Assembly (NCBI GenBank): GCA_021209875.1
Contig: JAGYVD010000009.1
Coordinates: forward strand, 2,914,001-2,978,000
Direction: 5' to 3'
Length of the DNA: 64,000 bases
DNA from: Rosellinia necatrix
Taxonomy: Eukaryota; Ascomycota; Sordariomycetes; Xylariales; Xylariaceae
Positions within the stretch are counted from its first letter, which is position 1. The number at the start of each line of letters is the position of its first letter. Below the pieces are notes generated by a model. The model was not told the DNA's origin, ran no database searches, and saw nothing but the letters and a program-made list of their open reading frames with translations. The translations under genes and the position numbers were made by a program. Positions 1 through 10,421 of this stretch are shown here, piece by piece.

Positions 1-478
1 TACATGTGATAGTTAACTAGTCAGTCATCTGTTGCGATGCGTTAAGTAGGTGGTTACTTCCGGGGTTAGGCGGGCTAAAGGCAAACGGCCACTAACCAAA
101 TATAGCAATAGGGCGGTAACAGGTAGATAGGTTATGTAGTGTACATAGTTGCCTGTGCAGTAGCCAGCCGCCTAGAAGTGTAACTAACTACCTACCGAGC
201 CTACCCGCGTCGCCTGAGCACCCGGATCCCCCCGGCTCATTGGAACCATGCAATAGTCCGTTTAGCGGTCACGAACCGCGAAGGGTACGTGCATCTGACG
301 ATTCGAGCTTGAGCACGCACGCTATTACCTCCAGATCCTCCCGAGGCCATGTGAAACAATAATACCAATACCTAGTAATCCCCCACAAACCTCAGGTGGC
401 TGGTGAAGGAGAAGTTCAAGTATAAAGATCCCAACACCCCATTCCCCCTCTTGAACCCTGTAGTTTTATCTATTTATT

Positions 479-512
<34 letters not shown>

Positions 513-673
513 GTCAGTCTGTCTGCCCGTCTTATCTACTCGTCCATCTGCCCGTCTGCTTAGCTAGCTACTAGGTAAAGGTATCTGGGTCGTATTCTCT
601 TATCTCCCTCCGCGAATTTCCAGCCCGCCTACTCGCTCGCCCTTCTCATCTCGCCCGCGCGTATCCACCTACC
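1..673. other. Intergenic / 5' leader of the CREG-like gene
   Basis: No coding signal seen. It holds an (ATCT)n microsatellite at about 477-511, a TATAAAG at 421-427 that could be the promoter TATA box of the gene starting at 674, and scattered TACCTA/TAGGTA words at 1-230. Confidence 0.6.
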
Positions 674-1651
674 ATGAAGTTCTCCGGCAGCCTCCCGATC
701 GTCTCATTGGCCATCACGGCCGCCGAAGCCGGCACGCTGTCACCGCCCGAGCACATCTTCGACAACCCGCCGGCGGCCTCCCCCGCGGGCCGGCGCATCC
801 CGACCTCGTACGAGTCGGCGGTGATGGGCCGGCGCATCCTGGGGCTGACGCCGCTGGGCAACATCGCCACCGTATTCCCGCCGGAGAACAACAGCAACAG
901 CAACAGCAACAGCAACGACGACCACGGCGGCGATGGCGGCCGGTTCGGCGCGGAGGAGAACCGGCCCCCGGGCCTCGCCGGCATGCCGCACTCGCTGATG
1001 GAGTACGTGGCCGACTGCGAGGACAGCGGCAACCCGACCTTCCTGGCCATCAGCATCGAGACGACCTTCAAGAACATCCGCGACGGCTCCAACCTGAGCC
1101 TCGCGCAACAGTGGACGCCGCCCTACCCGCCCGACAAGCGCATCCGATCCTCCCCTTCCTCCTCCTCCTCCTCCTCCTCGCCATCCCTACTCTCGCGGCT
1201 GACAGGTTGGCTCGGCCTCACCAACCCGGTAGAAAACAACGAGGACGACAACGACAACGACAACGACGACGACTCCTCGCACCCCGTGGACCTAGTCCCC
1301 TACAGCGCCGCGAACCTGCCGCGCTTCAGCCTCCTCGGCCACCTCGAGAAGATCGAGCCCGACTCCCCGGCCGCCGCCGCGGCGCTGGCCGAGTGCTTCG
1401 TCCGCGCCCACCCGGACGCCCGGTACTGGCTCCCGGGGAACCGCATCCACGAGGCCGCCTTCGCCCGCCTCGTCGTCCGCCGCGTCTACTGGGTCGGCGG
1501 CTTCGGCGACCGCGCCTACATCGGCTGGATCCCCCTCGACGAGTGGCGCCGCGTCTCCCGCCGCGAGTGGCAGGCCGTCGCCCTGCCCGGCGAGAAGAAG
1601 GGCTGGGATGAGTGGAGCGTGAAGTCCCCGCCTACCGCTGCCGATCTATGA
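674..1651 (+). CDS. Secreted CREG-like (FMN-binding split-barrel) protein
   Basis: Single-exon gene of 325 residues. The N terminus (about residues 1-20) is a hydrophobic signal peptide ending near AEAG. The body resembles the CREG/pyridoxamine-phosphate-oxidase-like split barrel of fungal secreted proteins: an early ESAVMGRRIL segment, then GNIATVFP, a PHSLMEYVADC segment and ISIETTFKNI, and at the C end FVRAHPDARYWLPG and WVGGFGDRAYIGWI. Two low-complexity inserts interrupt the fold: an Asn-Ser repeat followed by Asp/Gly at about residues 73-90, and a poly-Ser run followed by an Asn/Asp-rich stretch at about 155-205. These look like microsatellite expansions in surface loops. CREG-family members are glycoproteins that usually lack the oxidase catalytic residues, so an enzymatic role cannot be inferred. 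Codon third positions are strongly G/C. The ATG at 674 is the first in frame before the signal peptide. Family assignment is by recalled motif similarity. Confidence 0.8.
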   Translation: MKFSGSLPIVSLAITAAEAGTLSPPEHIFDNPPAASPAGRRIPTSYESAVMGRRILGLTPLGNIATVFPPENNSNSNSNSNDDHGGDGGRFGAEENRPPGLAGMPHSLMEYVADCEDSGNPTFLAISIETTFKNIRDGSNLSLAQQWTPPYPPDKRIRSSPSSSSSSSSPSLLSRLTGWLGLTNPVENNEDDNDNDNDDDSSHPVDLVPYSAANLPRFSLLGHLEKIEPDSPAAAAALAECFVRAHPDARYWLPGNRIHEAAFARLVVRRVYWVGGFGDRAYIGWIPLDEWRRVSRREWQAVALPGEKKGWDEWSVKSPPTAADL

Positions 1652-1689
1652 TATGATCAGGGGTCCCGTCTTTTAACCTCTTATATTCC

Positions 1690-1719
1690 GAAAAAAAAAA
1701 GTTTTTTCTTTTTTTTTTC
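1690..1719 (+). repeat. Perfect A10/T10 inverted repeat in the 3' flank
   Basis: A perfect 12-nt inverted repeat: G-A10-G at 1690-1701, a T6 loop at 1702-1707, then C-T10-C at 1708-1719. It starts 39 nt after the stop codon of the CREG-like gene, so it probably lies in its 3' UTR, where it could fold as an A-U hairpin. It may also be simple homopolymer DNA. Confidence 0.6.
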
Positions 1720-2421
1720 TTCTTAAAGTGACCTTGCATTTTCGAATCTGGAGTAGCGTCCCCCCTTTATGCTTCGCGTGGTGTTTTTTTAAATCTGGGG
1801 TTTTACGATGCCAGGAATACACGTATGTATGATGAGCAAGCAAGCAACAATGGTAGAATACATGCGTGGATAGGTGGGTGGGATGATGATAATGGGCGAG
1901 CTTCGTGCGTACACCTAGGGTTAGGCGTGCTCTATATCTGCGATGCTGCGGCTGCATGTCGTCGTGGGTTTCTCTGCGTGATCTCGAGAACAACAGGAGA
2001 TGTGGCGTGGCATGGCGTGGTTGATGAAATAGACCGTTGGCTTTCATGCCTCAGCTTTCGAGAGATGAATACATACATCATCATCATCATCATCATACAT
2101 GTTTTGTCTGGCTTTCCAGCTTGAAACCTGACTCCCCCAGATAGATGGAATGAATCAATGTCTAACTTTTGCGTGCTCATTACAATATCAATTGTCCATG
2201 ACGGAATCCCGCTTGCCCTTCCGGTAGTAGCCCTTCAGTCGGTAGAGCCTATCATAGGCTGAAAGTTGAGGCGAGCCTGTTAAATGAAACGGCATACCTC
2301 CTGATAGACCTAAACCCCTAAGGAACATGAGCCTTCGGATACGTTCATTTTTGCTATTTTTTTTTTTTTTTACTAATCTACGTCAAGTAGTAGCAGTTAT
2401 GCAAGTAATATGTAATCCGCT
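1720..2421. other. Convergent 3'-3' intergenic region
   Basis: Lies between the ends of the CREG-like gene and the acetyl-CoA transporter. It contains a (CAT)n microsatellite at about 2077-2097 and a T tract near 2357-2371. No gene is supported; short ORFs here are frame shadows. Confidence 0.6.
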
Positions 2422-4219
2422 TTATGCTTTTTGTCCATTTAATCTCCAGGCCCTCAGCGGCAAGCTCTGAAGTGCCATTACCTTCTTTTGAATGTACATG
2501 ACAAATGTGAGGATACCCACGATGACACATAATATGTTGACGATATAATACCCGTCATGGATGATCTCGCATGAGCCGCCCCCGTTTATACACCGTTCCT
2601 TCTCCACCTGGACCGCGCAGGAGAATGCCTCGGTCACCAACGGGCTCTTGAGTAGCGACGTGTCCAGCTTCTCGAGCTGACCGGCGGATGGGGGACGGCA
2701 CGTGGCCTGCGTGAAGGAGTCTACCAACCCGAGGACGAAGTATCTAGGGAATGTGCCACCGAGATTGGATACCCTGGCGTTCATATTAGTATTTTTATGA
2801 TGTAAGACGAGAATAGGACAGAGGGATGCGAATAAAACTCACGTGGCAAGCAAGGTCATATAGGTCCCGCCGATGACGGGATCTGCGACGCGCGCGTGGA
2901 AGGCCGAGACGGCCACGAACATGATGGTCTGTGTAAAAGTCGAGAATACATGCTCGCCGATCACTAGAAGAAGGTACCAGGCGTTTACGCCATCGGCTGG
3001 GAAGATGGCGACAGTGATCTGCGCCACTACGGCCGCGACGAGCCGGCCGATGAAGCCCCAGCACCAGAGGCGCATGGGCGTATATTCCTGCGACCATTTG
3101 CCGGCATAGTATCCCAGACCAATTTCGAATGGGAAGTCGATGAGGACGGTCAGGGCCATGTTTTCTTTACCGAACCCCTTTTCTAATAGCTTCAGGTTTG
3201 TAACACCGTCGTTGGCCTGGAAGCCAATTTTGGAAATGAGATGCACGATGATGATAGTCTGAATGTTTTTAAGCTTGAGCACGTCCCACATGATCTTATA
3301 GACATCCCATATGCCGTCTTCGTTTTGCGTCTTCTCCTCCTTCTTGAGCAGCGCCAGACCGGCGGTGATAGCAATATAAGCCCAGCCCCAAAAGGTCAGA
3401 TAACCACCCAGATCCATGAGGCCCCCTTCCGCGGGCACAGAGCGAAAATACTTGTTTGCAAAGTCTTCCGAGTTAAAAGCCAAGAACACAGTATAAGACA
3501 AGAAATGACCGGCGGTCAAGCCGACGGTCTGCGCCGTCGAGGCGTACGAGACATTGCCGGGGGTCAACAGAGTCAGGGCCCAACCGTCTACGGCGATATC
3601 CTGGGTGGCGCACATGAAGACAAGGAAGAACCACCAGCCCGTGAAACTCCAAACGCTCGGGCCCCCGGGTTTCCCGGTGGTGGCCATGAGACCATCGATC
3701 TTAGAGCCCAGCCACAACATGCTGAGGCCCGACAACAGCTGGATCGGAAGAATCCAGCTCTTCCGGCGGCCGAACCTGGGGCTCCACACGGCGTCCACGA
3801 TGGGGCTCCAAAACAGCTTCAGCGAATACGGGTAGGCGGCCAGGCTGAAGACGCCAATCTCGCCGAACGACAGGTGCTCCTTGAGGAGGAAGGGTACCGA
3901 GCCGCTGGCCAGTCCCATGGGCACGCCCTGGAGGAAGTATAGCAGGACCAGCAGCAGGAAATTGCGCTGGTCGACCCGAGGAAGCTCCCAGAACCCATGG
4001 TTGTTGGCGACGGGGGGTCTTGGGGACCTTGTCGTCGAGGGAAAAGGACTCGCGGGCGATGAGGTTTGCGGTCACCTGGCCGGAGTCTTGGGGGGCGCCG
4101 TTCTTGCGCCGAAGCTCGACGTTGGACATGCCGTCGTTGGACGCGCCGGCCGAGAAGCCGCTGGTCGAGACGGACAGCTTGTCTCCCTTGGTTGGCTTCG
4201 AACGCCGAGTTTGGGCCAT
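2422..4219 (-). CDS. Acetyl-CoA transporter (AT-1/SLC33A1 family), one frame break
   Basis: Multi-pass major-facilitator-type carrier of the AT-1/SLC33A1 family, which imports acetyl-CoA into the ER/Golgi lumen. The protein starts at the ATG at 4219 (MAQTRRSK...), has a hydrophilic N terminus, then family features ELPRVDQRNFLLL, FLQGVPMGLASGSVPFLL, LFWSPIVDAVW, FGRRKSWILP and CATQDIAVDGWALTLL. A 69-bp intron at 2842-2774 (donor GTGAGT, acceptor CAG) joins TLLAT to VSNLGGTFPRYF; the last exon ends with a Cys-rich loop, a final membrane helix and a stop at 2422. The reading frame breaks near residue 67: the N-terminal frame and the conserved frame differ by one surplus base. A run of six G (plus strand 4012-4017) lies in the allowed interval. 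Removing one base gives exactly 575 codons plus stop, the usual family size, so the gene is otherwise intact. The break could be an assembly error, a real null allele or slippage. Confidence 0.85.
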
Positions 4220-5673
4220 TCGTACTTCGAAGGGGAGGGACGAAGGGAGGGAAGGAAGGAAGGGGGGTGGAGGAGGGGGATTCCGACGGATCAAGGCTCG
4301 CGCGAAGCGAGGTTGGAAAGTTTCGTCAGAGGCGCGATTCGAGTGCCAAGCGCAATCAAATGCTGGGTCTTACTAAAGCGGCTGAAAATAGATCGGGGTG
4401 GGTGGACTTGGTAGGCGGACTTGGTAGGGGCCGTGGATATGCGCCGCATGGGAATGGCGTTGCGCATGTAGAGTAAAGAGGGAAGAATATCCTAACGATA
4501 AACGAGCATATATGTAAATGTAAATGTAAATATAGATGTAGATGTAGATGTAGATGTGTTACTATAATGTTATGCTGGGTTAGGGTTAGGCTAGAGTGGC
4601 GCGGAGACGGCCAATTCTACGGGAGGAGACGATGGAGACGATGGAGATGATGGAGACGAGTGAGACGAGCGAGACGAGCGAGATGGGGAGGAGGATGAGA
4701 GGAAGAAGAGCCGGCGGCGGAAAGGTGGTCTTCGCGACTCATTTGCTTAGCGTAGGAAGTAGGTACGATCTGGTTATGCCTGATGAAGTACCTACTATCT
4801 ATGGCATGGTAGACGTTGTGGCAACTTTGATGTGGGTAGAAACGATGGTGTAGGATCCCGTGAATGAGTGGTCGTGAGAAGGGGAAGGAGTAATAAAAAA
4901 AAAAAAGAACACCTGGGAATAATTAGGCAGAGAGAGAGAGAGAGAGAGAAAGGTGGACGTGTTTGAGATTAGGTAGATTAGGTAGCTACACGAGACGTTA
5001 GATCGGTCCAGATAGTATACGGAGCGAAATGAGTGAATTCTCCGTCACATCAGAATGCGAGACAATAATTTTGCCCGTGTAAACTCTTTTTTTTTTTTTT
5101 TTTTGAAGCCAACAAGAAGCTGAGAAGTGTTCTCTCCAAAATAAGGGTAGCCTTAAAATCTAACCCAGATGCATAAGCCATAAGCCCGACTATAGTGTAG
5201 TGTATAGTGACTGTACCTTGCCCAAGCGTATCTAGCTAACAGGCTAGAGCCAAATATATGGCCCAACCTGTGATCTATACGGCGCTAGAAGGTACCTAAC
5301 CTATCAAATATGGGCCAGAGGACCCCTGCACGTGTGGTCAGCAGGATGCGAGAAACGCAGAACCCCACACTCTGGATAGGGCCGGCTGGGGGTGACCAAC
5401 CGCCCCGGAAACGGGGTACTGTACATGTACATAGTGTAGGCCCGGGGGGTGCTTGGTACCTGCCCAGGTGTTCTTGGTGGTGTTCCGGCTGGCAATTCTC
5501 GGAAGCTTCCCGTCTTGGTTATTGGCTAGGTCGGCGCGTACCGTATGGTGTCATTCTCTCCCGTTATCACATACCATATGTTCCTCGGCGTCGGGTCCAA
5601 ACCAATTGCTCGCCTTGTTTTGTTTTTTTCGATTTGATTTTGATTTGTTTTTTCATACAACACCGCTCAGTCT
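4220..5673. other. Divergent promoter region with tandem repeats
   Basis: Separates the acetyl-CoA transporter (-) from the CENP-O gene (+). It contains hexamer-like repeats of GTAAAT/GTAGAT at about 4513-4557, two tandem TTAGGG words at about 4578-4590, a GAGACGATG/GAGACGAGC repeat block at 4622-4685, an (AG)n tract at 4929-4949 and a T18 tract near 5087-5104. No convincing gene. Confidence 0.6.
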
Positions 5674-6648
5674 ATGAACACTAACATGGACACTCGGGCA
5701 TTACAATCCCCGGAGCTGTCGGTGGCAGACCGATTGCAGGATGAGATCGCGAGACTGAGGGCTCAAGGTATGTTTTTTTCTGGTTGTTTGTTTGTTTGTT
5801 TTCGAGCTTTTGCGGTGGAGTGCTGACAGTATTCAGTCGAGTCTTTGAAGAACGATGTCAAGTTACAGACAGCAACCCTGATGACGGCGGATTCGACGCG
5901 CCAGATTCTCCAATCGCAAACTATCAGCGGGCAGCGGTCAGTGGCCAGCGACGCATCCAAGCAGAAACTCCTTGCGCGGTTCGAAGAGCAAAGCGCGCAT
6001 CAGCAACAATGCCTGTACCGCGCATGCGCCACCATCACCACCTTCAAGATCAACGACCCAGACCCCAACGCAGTCGACGGGGGAAACGTTCTCGGCCTTC
6101 GCTTCGAAGTCATGTCCAAATCCAAGTTCCTCCGCCCTTATTATGTCATGCTCAACCGACCGTACACAAACCGCCGCTACCTTCGCGTCCATCGCCATAC
6201 TATACCTCAATGTATACCACTGTCGGGCCTGGTCGCTCGGTACCTTCCCCTTCCCGCTGCAAAAGACGATGACAATGATGGTGCTGGTCCCAAGAAGCAA
6301 GACTTGTCGCGCTTCGCCCGCACCTTGCGAAGGGAGCTGGTTCGTTACCACAACCGCGTCGCCGTGATTAGCGACATGAAAAAGGCAGCAGGTTTGGGCT
6401 CTAAGAAAAGCCCGAACCAAGGATCAGAAACACAAATTCTCGATATCGGTGTCGCGGATGCCGAGGCGAAACAAATTAGCATGCAATGGCGTGACGGACG
6501 GTCTGGTCGCCTCATCATGAATGATGACGGAGATGTAGTAAAGATGGTCGTGCAAGGGGATCAAGGGCAAGACCGCGAGACGGCAAGACAATTTCTAGGC
6601 GGCGCCGTTCGAATCGAAGAGGTGACACGGCGCCTCGAGACTCCTTGA
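5674..6648 (+). CDS. Kinetochore protein CENP-O (Mcm21/Mal2-like)
   Basis: Two-exon gene encoding 301 residues. Exon 1 is 5674-5767 and begins MNTNMDTRAL; the intron is 5768-5836 (69 bp, donor GTATGT, acceptor CAG, phase 1); exon 2 is 5837-6648. The N-terminal part is heptad-like (DRLQDEIARLRAQ...), fitting the coiled coil that pairs CENP-O with CENP-P. The C-terminal part shows the CENP-O domain signatures LGLRFEVMSKSKFLRPYYVML and HRHTIPQCIPLSGLVARYLP, then a basic helix ARTLRRELVRYHNRV. CENP-O belongs to the COMA/CCAN inner kinetochore complex that links centromeric nucleosomes to the outer kinetochore. A second ATG sits four codons downstream of the first and could also be used. Assigned by motif recognition; orthologues are usually about 250-350 residues. 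Confidence 0.85.
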
Positions 6649-6917
6649 AGCCGATTGCCGCCCCTCATGGGAGGCACAATCGCTCCACTACCCAGGCTAC
6701 GATAGTCTAGACCCTCCGAAGATTTTCAAATTAGGCACGGAGACTGAGGATGCAGCTGGGAGCCGCTGGGGAATGGTCGAGTATAGTTGTATTATTCACT
6801 TGGCTGTAGAACACGGCAGCCTGCTGCGGCCTCACCCCCCTTATACGGCTTCCGTCGCCAAGTCCTCGCCCGGATTCTTCGAATAGCGACCCAGACTCCA
6901 TCTTCAGCGAGGGGAAC

Positions 6918-7967
6918 CTAAAGCCCGAGCGACTCAAGAAAGTCAACAATGTGTTTGTTTGTTGCCTCTGGCGATTCCTCCGGTATATAATGGCCCACGC
7001 CACTTTGCATGGCGTAAACGTCAAGTTTGACATCAGAGCTCGTCCATTGTTTCCAGATTGCCTCTACATCGCCATGCATCTGGCCTAGGCCTTCGCAATA
7101 GAGCACAACGACAGGAACCTGTATCTTTCGCGTCCCTTGAATATCCTCCTGCTGCGCGTCCCAGTCCTCAGCAGCGCCAGCCCCGTAATCGGCCGCGGCG
7201 CCGCGAATCACCTCATCTTGCTCGTAGCACCTCGCATAGTGTTCGACAGCGCCGTCGGCAAACAGACTCTCGCGCCCACGCTCGCTACCGCCAGCAACGG
7301 CGGCCAAAATCTCGCGACAGAAACGACCGCCGCCATACGCCTTGATCATAGGCACACTAAACGCTGTTGGGAGGAACGCCCAGTGCCAGTACTTGGTCGA
7401 GGTACGGGGATTGGCGTGCGCATTCCATTGCGCCGCATAGGGTACTATATCCAACAACACGGCGCCGAGGACACGAATGTTGAGAGATTGCGGGATGGGA
7501 AGAGACGATGGCGAGGAGGACGTGACCAGGCGCTGGGTGACACGACCGCCACGGTCATGGCCTATCAACACGACTTCGAGCTCATCCTGTGCGGACGATG
7601 GCTGGTCGCCGCCATATGCGGCGCGCACGGCGGACAGCACCCCGAATCCGACGCTCACCCGGTCATGTTCTGACTTCGCGCCCTTATCCGATGCGGAGAC
7701 CGTGGACATAGTACTATATCCATAGCCGGGCAGATCCGGTACAAAGAGCGTGTGGCCCCGCTCCGACAGTACGGGCACGGCATACCGCCAGATATATCTT
7801 GTCTGCGGCCAGCCGTGGAGTAAGACCAGGATCGGGGTTCCCGATTTGTGCTGCGACGCCGGCGTGTGTGAATAGGAGAGGATACCCCCACCAGGGGTAT
7901 CAAATGTGCCGGGGCTTAGGGTCTCAAAGCCCTTGAGCTGCTCGGGCGGCTGGGATTGCCGTGCCAT
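6918..7967 (-). CDS. Alpha/beta hydrolase, epoxide-hydrolase/dehalogenase type
   Basis: Single-exon gene of 349 residues starting at the ATG at 7967 (MARQSQPP); frame-open codons upstream lack an ATG. The fold signatures are in order: an oxyanion-hole HGWPQTRYIWR at about residues 50-60, FVPDLPGYGYS, a nucleophile elbow GHDRGGRV at about 135-142 with aspartate as nucleophile, a cap region rich in Trp/Tyr, and a C-terminal GVGHYIPEE carrying the likely catalytic His. An Asp nucleophile (rather than Ser) is the mark of epoxide hydrolases, haloalkane dehalogenases and fluoroacetate dehalogenases; GHDRGG in particular is shared by fluoroacetate dehalogenase and soluble epoxide hydrolases. Substrate cannot be told from sequence. 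No signal peptide, so probably cytosolic. The neighbours are unrelated in function. Confidence 0.82.
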   Translation of the reverse strand: MARQSQPPEQLKGFETLSPGTFDTPGGGILSYSHTPASQHKSGTPILVLLHGWPQTRYIWRYAVPVLSERGHTLFVPDLPGYGYSTMSTVSASDKGAKSEHDRVSVGFGVLSAVRAAYGGDQPSSAQDELEVVLIGHDRGGRVTQRLVTSSSPSSLPIPQSLNIRVLGAVLLDIVPYAAQWNAHANPRTSTKYWHWAFLPTAFSVPMIKAYGGGRFCREILAAVAGGSERGRESLFADGAVEHYARCYEQDEVIRGAAADYGAGAAEDWDAQQEDIQGTRKIQVPVVVLYCEGLGQMHGDVEAIWKQWTSSDVKLDVYAMQSGVGHYIPEESPEATNKHIVDFLESLGL

Positions 7968-8049
7968 TGTAGCGGTAGATGTTCCTCGTGCCACCTGGAC
8001 ACTGTTGCGTAGGGCCTCTTTCTCGAAGACGAATCAGATCAAGATACCG

Positions 8050-8058
8050 CTATTTATA
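8050..8058 (-). promoter_or_regulatory. TATA-box candidate of the alpha/beta hydrolase
   Basis: TATAAATAG on the minus strand, about 83-91 bp upstream of the ATG at 7967. Position and sequence fit a core promoter TATA box; not tested further. Confidence 0.4.
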
Positions 8059-9424
8059 TCTAGATAAAAATATAAATTTAATACGCAACTTACCAGGTCT
8101 CAGAATTGGTGTTTGTCGACAATACCACACTATTGGCGCTTATTTATAAAAAATGTTACTCGTCCTTTACCTCTGGGACAAGGTGGTGTTCACGGTATAG
8201 ACCGAAGGGCGTGCGGGGGGGCATGACGGCATGAACTTGAGGGCTTGTGATTGGGCTAGGTGTTGAGTCGAGCACCGAGGTCAAGTTTAGAATCAACTAT
8301 CGACCCATATATTTCGGAGAACAATATACTATCACAGCGGACATCCGACAACATGATGCACTAAGGCTTTAGAGAGTAATAATGATTTCTATATTTGCAA
8401 TGAGCAAAGAAATACGTTAGTCTAAGTAGATGGCGACTTACTCTCAACTTTGGTATTTTAAACTGTTTTTTTTTTTTTGATAGATGTACCGGCCACGGAT
8501 AGTTGTACATAAATATCCCAAGATCATCATTCAAATAGTCCCTAGTTAATTCGATCATCGGCAACTACTATCTAGAGATTACTATAGTTGCCACTCATGA
8601 GATCTTCCTACTGATCAATCACCAGATCAATTCCTCCGTCATATTATAGCAATGAGAATTTAATCTTAATAGCTTTAGCCGTTGTTTGCTAAGCTGTACT
8701 ACTCATTCTTTATGAAGGGCTATATTAAAATTTAATCATGTTATAATATTAGCGGCAGGATATCTAGCAGTAAGGTAAGGTTGAGTCTAGAAAGTGTGAT
8801 ATAGATTAGCTAAAATGCTTCGATCAGGACATTGATGGGTAGACAGCTATCTCAACAGTGAGGGGAAATGGACATTTAAAGATAGTTTAAATCTTAAAGT
8901 ATTCTATAATACACATTGAGCCTACTGCTTTGCTATACTATATATTTTAACATGTTCTCTTCTCGCGGCTTTTGACTCGACTTGGGGATATCCCACTCGG
9001 AAAATTCTAGGGCAATCTATGCTCAGGTTTCCGTGGCACTCGGGAAGACGGGATGGAAGTGAATAAACTGAACACAGCCCCTGTATTTCCGTGAAACCTA
9101 GCTGCAGATTAGTAAAGAACATCGATAATATCAAAAACCCCATGTTGGGCTCACAAGGCCAATTTGCTACCGAAACGAACTGAGTCTACGGCGAAGCAGC
9201 CTACACGTGTGTTGCCACCTTAGGTATACTCTAACGCTAGATTGTATTTTTGTGTCCAACAGGGTTGAGAGTTGAAGCAACTCGGCACGAGAGTCTGTGT
9301 CGACTTATCATGCGGGCCGTAGCGGTGCGGTCCACCTCGTAAGCCGCCGGGCCTCCGTTTTGCCATCGACAGGTTAACTCCGCCGGTTCACCGTACCTGT
9401 CAGGTGGATGGATCACATGGCAAG

Positions 9425-9520
9425 GCACCAGCTACCCTAGGGGGTAGCTCCAGAGGCATATTTGTGTATATAAGGACTGAAGGCCTCCCACCTAGATGGT
9501 AGGCTCAGGAATCAATGATA
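9425..9520 (+). repeat. LTR-like promoter element, copy A
   Basis: Contains a perfect inverted repeat AGCTACCC/GGGTAGCT (9430-9449, 4-nt loop), the 12-mer GTGTATATAAGG at 9464-9475, and the 12-mer TCAGGAATCAAT at 9505-9516. The same words in the same order occur about 610 bp downstream (copy B). Hairpin, TATA box and downstream box resemble the U3/R part of a gypsy-type LTR; no internal retrotransposon ORF is nearby, so a solo LTR or decayed copy is likely. Confidence 0.45.
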
Positions 9521-10027
9521 TTAAGCCCTACCCCTATACTAAGCTATCTACCTGCGACCTAGCTGCTACCTCACAGTGACTAGACCTCACTCTGGATATT
9601 TTTCACATCACAGTATCAAGGGAAACGGAGCCGTCGAGCCGGCGGGCCATGCTGCTGCTCCTGCCCCGAGCGATGCTACTTCTACTTAGGCCACCCCCTC
9701 TCTTCTTTACCCCTTTCGCGGAACACCTTAGACCTACTGGCTGATCCTGCGCGAGTGCCGCCGAGAGTGCCGCGCTAAGAACTAATAAAAACAAATGAAC
9801 ATTGTTTAAAATATAAAATAAACAGAAATTTGAAAAAAAAGTCGGATGTCTAGAATAATATATAGACAGGAGGTTATATAGCGACCTACATAGATTTAGC
9901 ACCAACGCCTGCAATTATACAAGTAGGTATATAAGTAGGCACCTAAGTATGTAATCTAAATACCTGGGCATCAGGGACCCAAAGGTAAGACATCACCCCC
10001 ATCTCTGTCAGGTCCAATAATGACCCT

Positions 10028-10132
10028 GCTAGCTACCACCCGACACCTAGGGTGGTTCTAGTACTGGAAATGGGTGTATATAAGGGCCTTCGGGACCCCC
10101 TTGGGTCTTGAAGGGTTCAGGAATCAATTGTT
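10028..10132 (+). repeat. LTR-like promoter element, copy B
   Basis: Begins with the same AGCTACC word as copy A and forms an inverted repeat ACCACCC/GGGTGGT (10035-10056). It then carries GTGTATATAAGG at 10074-10085, a hairpin-forming CCTTC...GAAGG segment with an inner GACCC/GGGTC pairing at about 10087-10114, and TCAGGAATCAAT at 10117-10128. It lies about 300-400 bp upstream of the broken amidase gene. Confidence 0.45.
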
Positions 10133-10421
10133 AACCCTATTGAGCCCTAAATACTACCATCACAACCCCCCTACGGCCTAGAACATGCCTATCTATTCAC
10201 TCCGTGATCCCTACGACTGACAATCTCGCACTTCAAAATTCAATCACATCTTGTCGCTTCACTATACAGTTCATCGCGGCATCTGAGATAGGAGGATTTC
10301 ATAGCTGAGATCGTCCTAGAGTGAAACAGCGCCCCTTGTGATCGAATACCTATCATGCAAGGCTGCAAGCTCCGGCAGGCCCTCAATACTCGTAAACCTC
10401 GTTCTGACCACATATCTCATA

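Larger units (their letters stand above)
8059..10421. other. AT-rich intergenic region with LTR-like relics
   Basis: The part from 8059 to about 9200 is AT-rich with no coding signal. From about 9425 to 10132 it contains two related LTR-like promoter segments (described separately). Short open frames around 8361-9914 have no recognisable motifs. Confidence 0.55.

Noticed and set aside
740..1611. Long antisense and alternate-frame ORFs over the CREG-like gene
   Set aside because: Frame shadows of a G/C-rich coding sequence; composition is Arg/Pro/Ala-biased without motifs.
4578..4590. TTAGGGTTAGG word, telomere-like
   Set aside because: Only two units, inside a divergent promoter; not an array.
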